64,000 nucleotides of DNA from Proteles cristata cristata (lineage: Eukaryota > Chordata > Mammalia > Carnivora > Hyaenidae). Below are positions 1 to 10,282 of the stretch, one piece after another. Location: positions 496,001 through 560,000 of the forward strand of contig JAESUZ010004128.1 of the NCBI GenBank assembly GCA_017311185.1, written 5' to 3'. The notes beneath the pieces were generated by a model, which worked only from the letters and a program-made list of their open reading frames with translations, had not been told where the DNA came from and searched no databases. A program made the position numbers and the translations under genes. Position 1 is the first letter of the stretch, and each line of letters starts with the position of its first letter.

Positions 1-229
1 ATGTTGCGATCACTTCCTCTCTTTGCTCCCCCCTGTCCTGGGAATGTGTTTGGCTACTTGCCCTTGTTTTGTAAAAGAAGGTATTTTGTAAGTTTCAGTT
101 TGAATCCAGTTACCGGGGTATATAATAAACCGCAAGAGGGGCTTGCGTAGAACTGTTCCTCCGGCCGGAGTTGTGTCTGTCTGTCTTTTGTGTGTGTCTT
201 GTCCTTTGTGTCATTTCGTCCGCAACAGG
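1..229 (+). mobile_element. Probable 3' part of a retroviral-type LTR (R/U5-like), cut by window edge
   Basis: The segment has an AATAAA polyadenylation signal at about 123-128, then about 100 bases of T/G-rich, U5-like sequence rich in TGTGTCT motifs, ending CGCAACA near 229. That order is typical of the 3' half of a class I or similar endogenous retrovirus LTR. The start lies outside the window. The bases after the putative CA end do not begin with TGG, so no primer binding site is visible and a solo LTR is more likely than a provirus start. This is a compositional call without a family match and could be wrong. Confidence 0.4.
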
Positions 230-1190
230 AACCCTCCACAGTTCCCGGCAGTCGCCGCCCTGCACGCGGCTGCTGGGGGCCGCAGCACCCCGGGGCGCTG
301 TCACCCAAGACACCGTGCCAAACGCGGGCGGGATGGCTTCCCGACACCCTTCCTGGCTGCTTTGTTCCGTCTCAACGGCGGAAAACTGCGCCGCGTCTCT
401 GATGACTCCATGGGGGGATCAGGCAAAGAAAGGATGCGGAGGTTAAAAACAGGACCAGGTCACTTGCTTTCAAGGGTTTTCCTGCCGAGCAGGTCACACG
501 CTTACTGAGCGGCCGTGGGGGCGGGTGGGGCCCGAGCCTGACCGTCCCTGCCGCGGCTCACGTCGTAGGCAAGGAAACCCAACCACGACAAGCAGGTGAG
601 AAGACTTCGGGCCTGAGACGTGCTACAAAGATGCTGAAAGGGCTGGTGCCCATAGCATGACGGGGGAGGGGGGGGGTATCTGACGAGGGGCACTCAGGGA
701 AGACCGGCCGCATGGCATGGAGGTGGGCACACACAGGTGTCGGGGGCTCCGTCTACGAAGGGGCTGCAAACACGAGGCTCTGGCACGTCCCTGGAACGCG
801 CAGGAAGGACGCTGCATGCGGGAGAGACGAGAAGGAGCTCGGAGGCCGGAGACCTCGGAGGCCCCGAGAGAACTGCTGGACGGAAGCCCCAGGGTGCGAA
901 CGGGCCCCAGGCGTGGGCTGCACAGTACGGGGTTTCCGAGGAGGTGCGGCGGGGGTCGGCTGACTCTAGGGATGGTCACATCAGTGAGGGCTGAGGTGTG
1001 GGAGGGGAAGAGACTTCTGGAACAGAGCAAAGGAGCTGAGAGGCCTGGTAGCACAGGCCATTTACAGGGATGGTGAAGAGATGGGGCCAGAGCTGGAGAG
1101 GAAATGACGCCCACGTGCTCTCTCTACAGAAAGCAGGGACCAGAGGCTGATGGGGACAGAAGCAGGCTCTAAGGATATGCCTTCGAAAGA
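230..1190. other. GC-rich, moderately CpG-containing DNA, no gene recognised
   Basis: GC-rich sequence with scattered CpG and a G-run tract near 660-677. Several overlapping open frames of 60-160 codons occur in both strands, as expected in GC-rich DNA, and none resembles a known protein. It could be internal LTR-element sequence, part of a distal CpG-rich element or unique DNA. I see no supported feature. Confidence 0.4.
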
Positions 1191-1212
1191 AGTATCTATT
1201 TTTTTTTTAATT

Positions 1213-1434
1213 AAAAAAAAATTTTTTTAATGTTTTATTTATTTCTAGGAGGGAGAGAGAGAGACAGCGTGAGCAGGGAGGGTCAGAGAGAGAGGGAGTC
1301 ACAGACTGAAACAGGCTCCAGGCTCCGAGCTGGCAGTCAGCACAGAGCCCGACGCGGGGCTCGAACCCACAAACCGCGAGATCATGACCTAAGCGAAAGT
1401 CGGACGCTTAACCGACTAAGCCACCCAGGCGCCC
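1213..1434 (-). mobile_element. Young felid tRNA-Lys SINE, full length
   Basis: Reads on the minus strand from the head GGGGCGCCTGGGTGGCTTAG at 1434 to an A-rich tail at 1213. The B-box-like GGTTTGTGGGTTCGAGCCCC is present. A perfect 17-bp target-site duplication (ctattttttttttaatt) lies at 1196-1212 and 1435-1451, so both ends are intact. Confidence 0.95.
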
Positions 1435-1451
1435 CTATTTTTTTTTTAATT

Positions 1452-1795
1452 GTGCTACATTTACATAAAATTTATCTTTTAAACCATTTTTAAGGGTACA
1501 GTTCAGTGGCGCTAAGTAGTCACGCTGTGATCCAACCATCTGTCTCGAGAACTTTCTCATCTCCAGCTGAAGCTCTGAATTCACTGAACACTAACTCCCC
1601 ATCCCCACCTGCCTCCAGCACCTCCCCACCCTCCACCCCCAGCAGCCACCACTCCACTTTCTGACTGGTTTCAAGCCATCTAGTTTCCTTTAATACGCAG
1701 AAGCATCCACTATCTGTGCTTTGGTGTCTGGCTTGTTTCACTGGGCGTTAGGTCTTCAAGGTTCAGCTACGTTGCAGCGCGTGTCGGAACTTAAG
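1452..1795 (-). mobile_element. Old L1 3' fragment (antisense)
   Basis: The plus strand shows the familiar antisense L1M 3'-end series: TTTTTAAGGGTACAGTTCAG, a run of ACTCCCCATCCCCACC, then TGGCTTGTTTCACTGGGCGT and AAGGTTCAGCTACGTTGCAG. Truncated and diverged. The SINE at 1213-1434 inserted at its left margin. Confidence 0.75.
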
Positions 1796-2182
1796 AGGTA
1801 GGGATCTGAGGGAAGAGTGTTGAGGAAGTGGCCGCAGAGATCGCTACTTTACGTCTAGGGATAGAAGCAAGCGGTAGAATTGCAGCAGAGAAATGACTGC
1901 AATTCCCAGGGCCACGGTGGGGGGAAATGCACTGTCCTCCGAGAAAGGAGCCAGATTTTGGGGAGAGATGGAAGGCAAGGGACGCTGGGACACTTGTGAA
2001 AAGCTGGGCCATTCTGCTGATGAGACACTGAGTTCGAGTGGACGGCAGGTCCGATGAAGCCGGGTCACAAAGTTGGCACCTTGGCAGTGACCAGGTGACC
2101 AGGAGCAGAAGCCCAGTGGGAGTTCCACGTTTATTTGGGGAAGTCCTGCAAGTCTTGGGCTGGTGCTTAAAGAGTAATTGCT
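1796..2182. other. Unassigned sequence
   Basis: No repeat family, exon signal or gene recognised in this stretch. Confidence 0.4.
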
Positions 2183-2183
2183 G

Positions 2184-2376
2184 GGGGCACCTGGGTGGCC
2201 AGGTGGCTGAGCAGCCAGCTTTGGGTTACGGCTCAGGTCATGATCTCACAGTGTGTGCGTTCGAGGCCCCCATCAGGCTCTGGGCTGATGGCGCGGAGCC
2301 TGCGTGGGATCCTTTCTCTCCTCCTCTCTGCTCCTCCCTCGCCTGTGCTCTCTCCCTCTCTCAAAATAAATAACTA
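2184..2376 (+). mobile_element. Carnivore SINE, plus strand
   Basis: Head GGGGCACCTGGGTGGCCAGG, then CTCAGGTCATGATCTCACAG, a CT-rich segment and the tail CTCTCAAAATAAATAACTAA. Older and more diverged than the copy at 1213, with no clear target duplication. Confidence 0.9.
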
Positions 2377-2765
2377 AAAAAAAGAAATCATTGAAAAACA
2401 ACGAAAATCAGATGCAGAATTCCCACAAGCGGGTGGTGGCCTGCACCATGCAGGGGAGAGATCAGGGGGTTTCAGGTCAAAGGCTCATTCTCTTTTGACC
2501 TCTGCTGCTGGTGTGGCCTGGACCAAAGTACTTCTTCCTCCCAGGCCCCCACCTCCTCATCCGTGCATCAGCTGCCTGGAGATTTATTGAAAGCAGTAAC
2601 TGAGAGAACGGATAGAGAGATCTCTGAAAACTAGTAGGTGCTACTTAACACATTATATCCCAATGAAACGTTGTTAAAATGCTGTTACTTTATACAGTCT
2701 GTCACCTGAAGGCAATGGAGCATTAGCTTGTGTCAACTACACTCCAATTAAAACGGTTTTTTAAT

Positions 2766-2987
2766 GCTGTTATTTTATTTTCAAAGTTTATTTATTTTTG
2801 AGAGAGAGAGAGAGAGAAAGAACGCACAAGTGGGGGAAGGGCAGAGAGAGGGAGACAGAATCTGAAGCAGGCTCCAGGCTCTGAGCCGTCAGCACAGAGC
2901 TGGATGCAGGCCTCGAACCCAGGCACCATGAGATCATGACCTGAGCCTAAGTCAGATGCTTAACCGCCTGAGCCACCCCGGTGCCCC
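2766..2987 (-). mobile_element. Carnivore SINE, minus strand
   Basis: Tail end AAAGTTTATTTATTTTTGAG at the left, GA-rich body, AACCCAGGCACCATGAGATC and the head complement AGCCACCCCGGTGCCCC at the right. Complete but diverged. Confidence 0.92.
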
Positions 2988-2989
2988 AG

Positions 2990-3880
2990 AATAAATAAAT
3001 GATTTTTTCTTTTTTTTTAATAAATGATTTTCTTAAGTGTAAAAACCGTATTTAGTGTGACGGCCATAGACAAGCAGGCAGCAGGCAGGATTTGGCCCAC
3101 GTGCCTTAGTCTGCTGACCTCTGTCGTAAATATACCGAAACTCTTGGTCGATTGCTTACAGTTTTAGAAAAGAAAGTGCAGACGGATTCTAGGGCAGTGA
3201 CATCCCGCTGATGATGCCAAGAACTCCCCACCATTGCCTTCTGAGAACCGCGTATGCTGCAGCACAGCGAGCTCCGTGTCATGAAGAGCGTAACGAACTC
3301 ACACTTGGGCCTCTGGCCCAGGCCAATCCCTTCATTTCAAAACACATTAATCCAAACGCCTCCTTGCTGCCACGCTGGAGCTCTGTAGACACCTCAGGCT
3401 TTGGGGTCTAAAATGGACTCTCGTGTCTCCTCTCCTGCCGCCCGTTTCCTCTCCCCGCTTCTCCAAGTCCATAGACGGTACCCCTATTCACCCAGGTCCC
3501 AGGAAGCACCTCGATTCCTCTCTCTGCTGCTCACTCAATCGCCAGCTTGCGAGATCTCCAGAGTAGACCTTGGGTACACTCACTTCTCCAATTCCACTGC
3601 CCACCCAGCCCCGGTGGGCCACTACAATGACCCCCCATCAACCCTCTTCTACTAACCCCTCCCCTCCGATTTTCCACTATGGTGGCAAGAGCAATAGAGG
3701 CCATATGGTCTACAATGTCTAAACTATCTGCTGATTCCAACAGAACCCACATTTTGTGTGTCCCCTCCCGTGGCCTTCAGTGGCCATCTACCACACTAGA
3801 AGAAAATCTAAATGCTTTACCAGAGCCTGCTTTTTCCATTTATGGCTTCCAGCGAAGCCAGAGTTTCTAGTTTGTCTATC
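2990..3880. other. Mostly unassigned; possible old L2 remnant
   Basis: Positions 3058-3125 resemble a weak old MER-type fragment (ATTTGGCCCACG, CTGCTGACCTCTG). Positions 3485-3870 have the C/T-rich phrasing of an L2 3' region (CACCCAGGTCCCAGGAAGC, CCAGAGCCTGC) but too diverged to be sure. No exon found. Confidence 0.3.
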
Positions 3881-3884
3881 TGAG

Positions 3885-4060
3885 CAAATGGAGTAGTAAT
3901 CACACCTTACATGTCACTTGTGAAAGGATTCCGTGGAACAGATTTCAAGATCCCATTTTATCAACAGGGAAACACAGACTCAGAGAGCTCGTGTGATGTG
4001 CCCAACTTCCTGAGTCAGCCCTGAAGAGACCTGAATCTAGATCATTTGGCTCTAGGCTCG
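3885..4060 (-). mobile_element. MIR SINE fragment
   Basis: Shows the antisense MIR core: CCCATTTTATCAACAGGGAA, ACAGACTCAGAGAGCTCGTG, GTGCCCAACTTCCTGAGTCA. Diverged, as expected for this pre-eutherian family. Confidence 0.75.
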
Positions 4061-4682
4061 GATCCATCTCCCCTTCCCCCGCCCCAGGACCTTGCTCTTC
4101 ACACCACAGCAGTGCCAGGGCCAGCGCTAGACAGATTCGGGTTATTTTTGGAGTCAATGCTTCTGGAGTCATTTCTTCAGCAGGGCTGCTTCTGACTGGA
4201 ATGGAAACCCCAGCGTGCTCCCTGGGCTCCACACTCCCTCAGTGTGCCCAAGGCAGTCTCTGGGGGCCGAGCGGACGGAGGTTTTTGTCTGTTGTTCCTG
4301 GGGTGGGTGGGGGAGAATCTCTGTTCCTCAAGGTTCTGGTTTTTTACAACTTGTGCCAAAATATCTACTGAATTTTAGGTTCCCATCCCTCCTGGGCATG
4401 AAGTGATAAATAGCTAGATATATTGAGCAAACCTCTAAAACTGAAAAAATTTCAAAGAACTAAATAAAATATTTCATAGTGATGCATGTTGGCCTATCTG
4501 TAGATACCATAGTTAATTTGATAATCTTTTTGTGAGACAATATAAGGCACTTAGATGCAGGGATCCAGAAATGAAACCCACATCGTAAGAAATACATAAA
4601 AAAGACTCCTAGAAGACCATCTCCATTATGGAAATAAAATCCATTTGTATCTCCTGATTCTCAGAATACATATATTTTATTT

Positions 4683-4757
4683 TATAAAACATGTTTTTTA
4701 AATGTTTATTTTTGGAAGAGAGACCGATATTTAACTGACTGAGCCACCCAGGCACCA
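4683..4757 (-). mobile_element. Internally deleted carnivore SINE
   Basis: Only the tail portion (TTTAAATGTTTATTTTTGG) and the head portion (TTAACTGACTGAGCCACCCAGGCACC, reported here as positions 4730-4756) remain; about 130 internal bases are missing. It is flanked by TCAGAATAC at 4661 and 4760, so the insertion was ordinary and the deletion probably came later. Confidence 0.8.
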
Positions 4758-4779
4758 TGTCAGAATACTGATATATTAT

Positions 4780-5232
4780 ATACATATACGTATATAACAG
4801 ATATACACATATGTATTTTTTTCAGGGGTGGAACTTTTTTTATTCTTAATTTTTAACTTACATCTAAGTAAGTTAGCATAGAGTGCAGCAATGATTTCAG
4901 GAGTAGATTCCATAACGCGCCTCGCCCATGGAGCCCCTCCCCCCCAACCCCTCCAGCCACCCTGTTTATTCTCCATATTTAAGCCTCTTAGGTTTTGTCC
5001 CCCTCCTTGTTTTCACATTATTTTTGCTTCCCTTCCCTTATGTTCATCTGTTTAGTATCTTAAAGTCCTCATATGAGTGAGTGAGGTCATATATTTGTCT
5101 TTCTCTGTCTAATTTCGCTTAGCATAATACCGGCTAGTTCCATCCACGTAGTTGCAAATGCAAGATTTCATTCTTTTTGATGGCCGAGTAATACTCCATT
5201 GTGTATATATACCACGTCTTCTTTATCCACAA
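4780..5232 (-). mobile_element. Carnivore L1, 5'-truncated, antisense
   Basis: Antisense carnivore L1 3' end: TGTTTATTCTCCATATTTAA, AGTCCTCATATGAGTGAGTG, TTTCGCTTAGCATAATACC, GTAATACTCCATTGTGTATA. The right flank AATACATATATTTTA at 5233-5247 matches 4665-4679, giving a 15-bp target duplication that encloses both the small SINE and this L1. Confidence 0.82.
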
Positions 5233-5587
5233 AATACATATATTTTAAACAAATATATGCTCTATGTAAATTAGTATTTATAGTTTTAATACATTCATGA
5301 TTTAGAACATGTCACTGAAAGATACGGAAAAGAAATAAAGTCTTTTGTTTATGACATTTGTTTAACATGCTCAAGTGAGTATTTCACTTTATTAGATTTT
5401 GCAGAATATTAGCTTTTTATCTCTTTTACTTCTTTGTACCCTTTCATCCACCCAACTTTAACCTGAATTTATTCAATATGGTCTGGTCAAGATATCTAGA
5501 TGTTTGTTACTAAGTACTTCATTTCACCAAATGAATAGCACAGTCTAACAAGTCACCTAATGGGCCAGAAGTGACTTAACTTCATTT
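5233..5587. other. AT-rich unassigned DNA
   Basis: No recognised repeat or gene signal. The last bases, TGACTTAACTTCATT at 5572-5586, are the outer target-site duplication of the following SINE cluster. Confidence 0.4.
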
Positions 5588-5599
5588 TAAGCAATTTTT

Positions 5600-5808
5600 A
5601 AAAAATGCTTTTATTTATTTTTGAGAGAGAGAGAGACAGAGTGTGAGCAGGGGAGGGGCAGAGAGAGAAGGAGACACAGCATCCGAAGGAGGTTCCTGGC
5701 TCTGAGCTGTCAGCACAGAGCTCAATGAGGGGCTTGAACTCACAAATCATGAGATCACGACCTGAGCTGAAGTTGGATGCTCAACCAACTAGACCACCCA
5801 GGCACCCC
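5600..5808 (-). mobile_element. Carnivore SINE A of a nested triplet
   Basis: Complete minus-strand SINE with tail at 5600 and head complement CCACCCAGGCACCCC ending near 5808. It is bounded by TAAGCAATTTTT (5588-5599) and TAAACAATTTTT (5809-5820), which look like its target duplication. Confidence 0.92.
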
Positions 5809-5820
5809 TAAACAATTTTT

Positions 5821-6034
5821 TTTTAATGTTTTTATTTATTTCTAGGAGAGATAGAAAGAGACAGCATGCGCAGGGGAGGGTCAGAGAGAGAGGGAGTCAC
5901 AGACTGAAACAGGCTCCAGGCTCTGAGCTGGCAGTCCGCACAGAGCCCGACGCGGGGCCCGAACCCACGAACCGCGAGATCATGACCTAAGAGAAAGTCG
6001 GACGCTTAACTGACTAAGCCACCCAGGCGCCCCC
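5821..6034 (-). mobile_element. Young felid SINE B of a nested triplet
   Basis: A copy of the youngest subfamily (TTTATTTATTTCTAGGAGAG tail complement, CCCGACGCGGGGCCCGAACC). It is flanked on both sides by TAAACAATTTTT (5809-5820 and 6035-6046), so it integrated between A and C, at the site A had already used. Confidence 0.93.
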
Positions 6035-6046
6035 TAAACAATTTTT

Positions 6047-6263
6047 TAAAACATTTATTTTTGAGAGAAAAAGAGAGATACTGTGTGCATGCACCCACGT
6101 TAGTGGGGGAGGGGCAGAGAGGGGGAGACAGAGAATCCAAAGCAGGCTCCAGGCTCCGAGAGGTCAGCGCAAAGCCTTATGTGGGGCTTGAACCCATGAG
6201 CTGTGAGATCATGGCCTGAGCCGAAGTTGGACACTTAACCAACCGAGCCACCCAGGCACCCCA
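6047..6263 (-). mobile_element. Carnivore SINE C of a nested triplet
   Basis: Older minus-strand SINE ending GAGCCACCCAGGCACCCC. Its own target duplication, TGACTTAACTTCATT, lies at 5572-5586 and 6264-6278, outside A and B, so C was the first arrival. Confidence 0.92.
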
Positions 6264-6581
6264 TGACTTAACTTCATTAGCAAAGCCTTAGTCTAGTAGG
6301 AATTGGATAAATTCCAGTCTGTTGTATAACTAGTTCCCACACATCTTATGCCTTGACTTACATCTGCCTTCAAACGCTGTAAGGAGTGCAGTCTCTTCAA
6401 TACAGAGACCAGACCAGCAAAGCCCACTTTCACTGCACTAAGGAACTAAAGACTGAGACAGGTCTGCAGCCTCGGGGACACAGCCCTGAGGTGCCACCCT
6501 ACCTGCTCAGGCCAGGAGAGGCCTGTGTATCCCAGAAGCACCCATTTGCCTCAGGGAATACTATTTCCATCTTCTATTTGA

Positions 6582-6808
6582 AGATTAATTTTTTTAAACG
6601 TTTATTTATTTTGAGAGAGAGAGGGAAGGAGGGAGAGAAAGAGACACACACAGAGCTTAAGTGGGGGAGGGACAGAGAGTGAGGAAGACAGAGAATCTGA
6701 AGCAGAGCTGTCAGCATGAGTACGATGCGGGGCTCGAACCCACAAACCATGAGATCATGACCTGAGCTGAAGTCAGATGCGTAACCGACTGAGCCACCCA
6801 GGCGCCCC
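6582..6808 (-). mobile_element. Carnivore SINE, minus strand
   Basis: Complete SINE; left flank ATCTTCTATTT at 6569-6579 is repeated at 6811-6821 as the target-site duplication. Head complement GCCACCCAGGCGCCCC at the right. Confidence 0.94.
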
Positions 6809-6824
6809 ACATCTTCTATTTAGG

Positions 6825-7395
6825 ACAGAATCTAATTGTTTCCATATACTAGTAGAGTCTTTTTAAAAAAGAAACAGATGCATAAGTCAAAATAAAAGTG
6901 CAGATCATTAACAGAAAATTTAATAAGATTAATTATATTTAAATCATTCTTAAGGATAATGTTAAAATGACTCCTAGCCCCCACACAGGCTCTCCTCTGC
7001 AAAAATGAACTAGCTGTCCTTTCCAGAGAATGCTGGCAGACTTTTTAAAGTATTTCTTAATATTGTTTTCTTATTGGCAACATCTTATAATAAACCCTGC
7101 TGGATATGACACCAAGTAGTTAGATGTGGATTTTATGGAGAGATTTTACTTTGGATAGAGTTCTTTGTTACTTAATTTTATTTGTTTATTTTGTAGTCTA
7201 CAAAAGACAAAAATTTTGGCAGAATATGAATTCATAAGCTTATTTAGTAATATTTTCACAGATCTTAAGTCATATAAATATAAAGGCATAGACCTTTTAT
7301 ATTAAAAATCTTTTCAGAACCTTGTTTGAATGGTAAAAATCTGAGAATCTGTATGAGATATAACAAAATATGAGTGTTTAAAATCAAATTATCCA
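6825..7395. other. AT-rich unassigned DNA
   Basis: No repeat family, exon signal or RNA gene recognised; several AATAAA-like strings occur by composition. Confidence 0.4.
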
Positions 7396-7547
7396 GGGGT
7401 ATCTGGGTGACTCGGTTGGTGGCTCAGCTTATGATCTCATGGTTCATGAGTTGGAGCCCCACAATGGGCTCTCTGCTGTCAGCACAAAGCCCACTTCAGA
7501 TCCTTTGTCTTCCTCTCTCTCTGCCCTCCCCCTCCCTCTCTCTGTTT

Positions 7548-7893
7548 TATTTATTTTTTCATGTTTTATTTATTTCTCAGAGAAAGAGAGAGTGAGTGAT
7601 ACAGAGAGAGAGGGAGAGAGAGAGAGAGAGAGGAAGAGAGAGGAAGAGAGAGGAAGAGAGAGGAAGAGAGAGGAAGAGAGAGGAAGAGAGAGGAAGAGAG
7701 AGAAAGAGAGAGAGAAGCAGCGTGAGCAGGGGAGGGTCAGAGAGAGAGGGAGACACAGAATCCGAGGCAGGCTCCAGGCTCTGAGCTAGCTGTCAGCACA
7801 GAGCCCGACGTGGGGCTCGAACCCACGAACCATGAGATCATGCCCTGAGCAGAAGTCATATGCTTAACCGACTGAGCCACCCAGGTGCGGCCC
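7548..7893 (-). mobile_element. Young minus-strand SINE with expanded GA-rich body
   Basis: Inserted in the CT tail of the plus-strand SINE. The normal GA region is enlarged by about 130 bases through a decamer expansion (7631-7705). The head complement GAGCCACCCAGGTGCGGCCC is at the right and the B-box region GGGGCTCGAACCCACGAACC at about 7813. Confidence 0.9.
7595..7715. repeat. (GGAAGAGAGA)n minisatellite inside a SINE
   Basis: Seven consecutive decamers GGAAGAGAGA follow a plain (GA)n run and precede (GAAAGAGAGA). Purine-only on this strand. It grew from the GA-rich part of the SINE. Confidence 0.95.
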
Positions 7894-7979
7894 CCCCCTC
7901 TCAAAATTGAACAAACCTTTTAAAAAATGAGTAAAATCAAGTTATCCATCTTTAGGGGCCTAAAATAATGATGGATAAA

Positions 7980-8130
7980 TATTAGGGGAATAATGATAAC
8001 AGGTTCCATTTACTGAATACTCTCTTGAATGTTCCACTGTACATTTCTTACCAGCAAGTAAGTGTAATTATCCCTACCATGTATATTCAGAATTAGAGGT
8101 TCAGAAAACTGAGTAAAGTCAAAATTCAAA
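7980..8130 (-). mobile_element. MIR SINE fragment
   Basis: Antisense MIR signals in order: GTTCCATTTACTGAATACTC, GTAATTATCCCTACC, TTAGAGGTTCAGAAAACTGAG. Confidence 0.65.
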
Positions 8131-8935
8131 CTGTTTTCCTTCATCCCAATGCTCATGTGTTTTATATTACATACCTACAATATAAAACATTAAGAGTCAC
8201 AAGGATTCTAACATATTTCTTTTCCTTCTGACATATGTTTTTATGACATTAAGCTCATAAAACATAGAGGACACTTTAGAGTTGTAAATGGCAAGATCTT
8301 TAACATTCATTTTCTGAATTACATTGGAAACAAATGATGTAATAGAAAGATAAAAATGTGATCCAAAGGTAGAAAGAAGAAAATGAAAGAAATAAAAAAA
8401 AAAAAGGAAAGAAAGAGAAGAAAAAAGGACGGAAAAGAAATTTAGTTTAGGAAAAATATTTTCCTAAAGATAAAAGGCAACAGGTCAGGGCAGAACACTA
8501 TTCCTCTGCACCAACTAAAATAGTCACACAGTAACTAGAATTACGTTTTTCTAAAGTCATCAGAGAGCTATGGAAGCAGAAAGATTCAATTAACTAAAAC
8601 TGTTGAGAGGGAGAGCTCTTCACAAATGAGTGTCTGTCACCAGGTGTTTTCTTCCCCGAGGACACAGGATGGGACTATACAGGGACTTCATGGTCTCAAG
8701 CGGGAGAACCAGCCTCCATTTGTAACAAGGCCTCCTCAAACACATGGCTGGCATTCTCGACACATTTGTCAGACGTGCAAGTCACCTGGGGAAGGTGGGG
8801 CCAGAAAGCAAGCTCAAAACCTCTGCAGGGAGCACTGAATGCCTCAGTCTTTCAAGACTGAGGAGATAGAAACCCTCTAGGCTCTAACTCGGAAGACCAG
8901 GAGGAAATACTTGAGAAATTGGAAAAAGCCAGAGG
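8131..8935. other. Unassigned DNA with an A/G-rich tract
   Basis: Positions 8380-8440 are an A/G-rich simple stretch. A 70-codon open frame at 8626-8838 has no recognisable domain. The right part may belong to the old L1 that follows. Confidence 0.35.
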
Positions 8936-8939
8936 TTAC

Positions 8940-9835
8940 CTACTTCTTACTGAAACTGCATCTGTCCCCAACTCGTTCCAATACCTGTTAGTAGTGACGA
9001 GGTGAAGCGCCTCATTCTTGCAGAAGAATTCGCTCCAAGGGAGATTCCTTGCTGGTGGACGATACGATCTGAACCTACACAGTCTCTTAATATACAACGT
9101 GCATCTGCAGTAAAAACTAGAAGGTATGTGAAAAGACAGAAAAATGTGACAAAAGACGCAAATAACAGATACAGGCTCACAAACACTATCAACATTGGAT
9201 TGAGTAGGCAAGAATTAGATGGGCAAAACTGGTGAAAAGATGGAGGATTTCATTAGAGAACTTAAGTGCAATAAAAAGAGTCAACTGGACGCATTACTTT
9301 GAGAACAAAACACTTCCCAAAATTAACAACTCCCAAATGATTTGACAGAAGATTGGGCCCAGCAGAAGACAGGTTCAGTAAACTAAAACAAGGTCAAAAG
9401 AAAGGATTCAAATTGAAGGAAAGAGAGAAAGAGAGAGAGAGAGAGAGATGGGGGGGAAAAGGATGAAACAGTATCAAATAAGAGACACAAGGGAAGAAAG
9501 GGAAAAGTCTAACATCTATGATTTGAGTCCCTGAAGCAGGAGAGAAAACAGGTAAGAAGCAATATCTGAAAGATCGGGAGTGAAAATTTTCCCACATTGA
9601 TGAAAGATAGCAATCTACAGATATAAGAAGTGAGGGAGTTGAAGGCAAGGTAAATATAAAACCATACCGCCTTTATTCTAACTGTGGCAAGCCAAAACCA
9701 AAGGGAAAAACTGTAAGTCAGCCAGAGAAAAAAGTCAAGTTACCTTCAGAGAAGCAGGACTTTTCAATAAAAACTACAGAAGACAACAGACAATGATTTG
9801 AGATCGTAAAGGCAAGGCACAGCCTGGGATGTGTC
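8940..9835 (+). mobile_element. Old L1 5' region / ORF1 remnant
   Basis: The sequence matches the old L1M 5'UTR-ORF1 series: AAAAAGAGTCAACTGGACG, AGACAGGTTCAGTAAACTAA, AAAGTCTAACATCTATGATT, AGCAATATCTGAAAGATCGG, TTTTCCCACATTGATGAAAG, then GCCAGAGAAAAAAGTCAAGTTACC and ACAGAAGACAACAGACAATG (given as positions 9720-9795). All reading frames are broken. The corresponding ORF2 body is missing. Confidence 0.75.
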
Positions 9836-9884
9836 CTAGATAGACACATGCACATTTTTTACTTGTATCCAGAATATATAAAGA

Positions 9885-10282
9885 TCTCTCTCTCTCTCTT
9901 TTTTTATTTTTTATTGTATTTTTTTTTTAATTTTTAATGTTTTATTTATTTCTAGGAGAGAGAGAGAGAGACAGTGTGAGCAGGGGAGGGTCAGAGAGAG
10001 AGGGAGTCACAGACTGAAACAGGCTCCAGGCTCTGAGCTGGCAGTCAGCACAGAGCCCGAAGTGGGGCTCGAACCCACGAACCGCGAGATCATGACCTAA
10101 GCGAAAGTTGGACGCTTAACTGACTAAGCCACCCAGGCACCCCCTCTCTCTCTTTTTTCAAAAAGTAGGCTTCATGCCCAGGGCGGAGCCCAAAGCAGGG
10201 CTTGAACCCACGACCCTGAGATTAAGACCTGAGCTGAGATCAAGAGTCACATGCTTAGCCGACTAAGCCACCCAGGTGCCCC
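9885..10282 (-). mobile_element. Older SINEC-type element, split by a younger SINE
   Basis: The older element occupies 10143-10282 (GGGCTTGAACCCACGACCCTG, AAGAGTCACATGCTTAGCCG, CCACCCAGGTGCCCC) plus CT-rich tail at 9885-9900. Its target duplication, AGAATATATAAAGA, lies at 9871-9884 and 10283-10296 within L1 sequence. Confidence 0.9.
9901..10142 (-). mobile_element. Young felid SINE inserted in older SINE
   Basis: Full-length youngest-type copy (TTTATTTATTTCTAGGAGAG to CCACCCAGGCACCCC). CTCTCTCTCTTTTTT occurs on both sides, so it entered the CT-rich tail of the older element. Confidence 0.93.

Larger units (their letters stand above)
7397..7915 (+). mobile_element. Older plus-strand SINE split by a younger insertion
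   Basis: Head GGGTATCTGGGTGACTCGG at 7397 through CCCTCCCCCTCCCTCTCTCT at about 7545; its tail CTCTCAAAATTGAACAAACC resumes at 7899. The intervening 7548-7893 is another SINE on the opposite strand. Confidence 0.85.

Noticed and set aside
1230..1434. tRNA-like B-box and A-box sequences in many places
   Set aside because: All belong to tRNA-Lys-derived SINEs, which keep pol III promoter remnants but do not encode functional tRNAs.
3058..3125. Old MER-type fragment (ATTTGGCCCACG, CTGCTGACC)
   Set aside because: Too short and diverged to assign with confidence.
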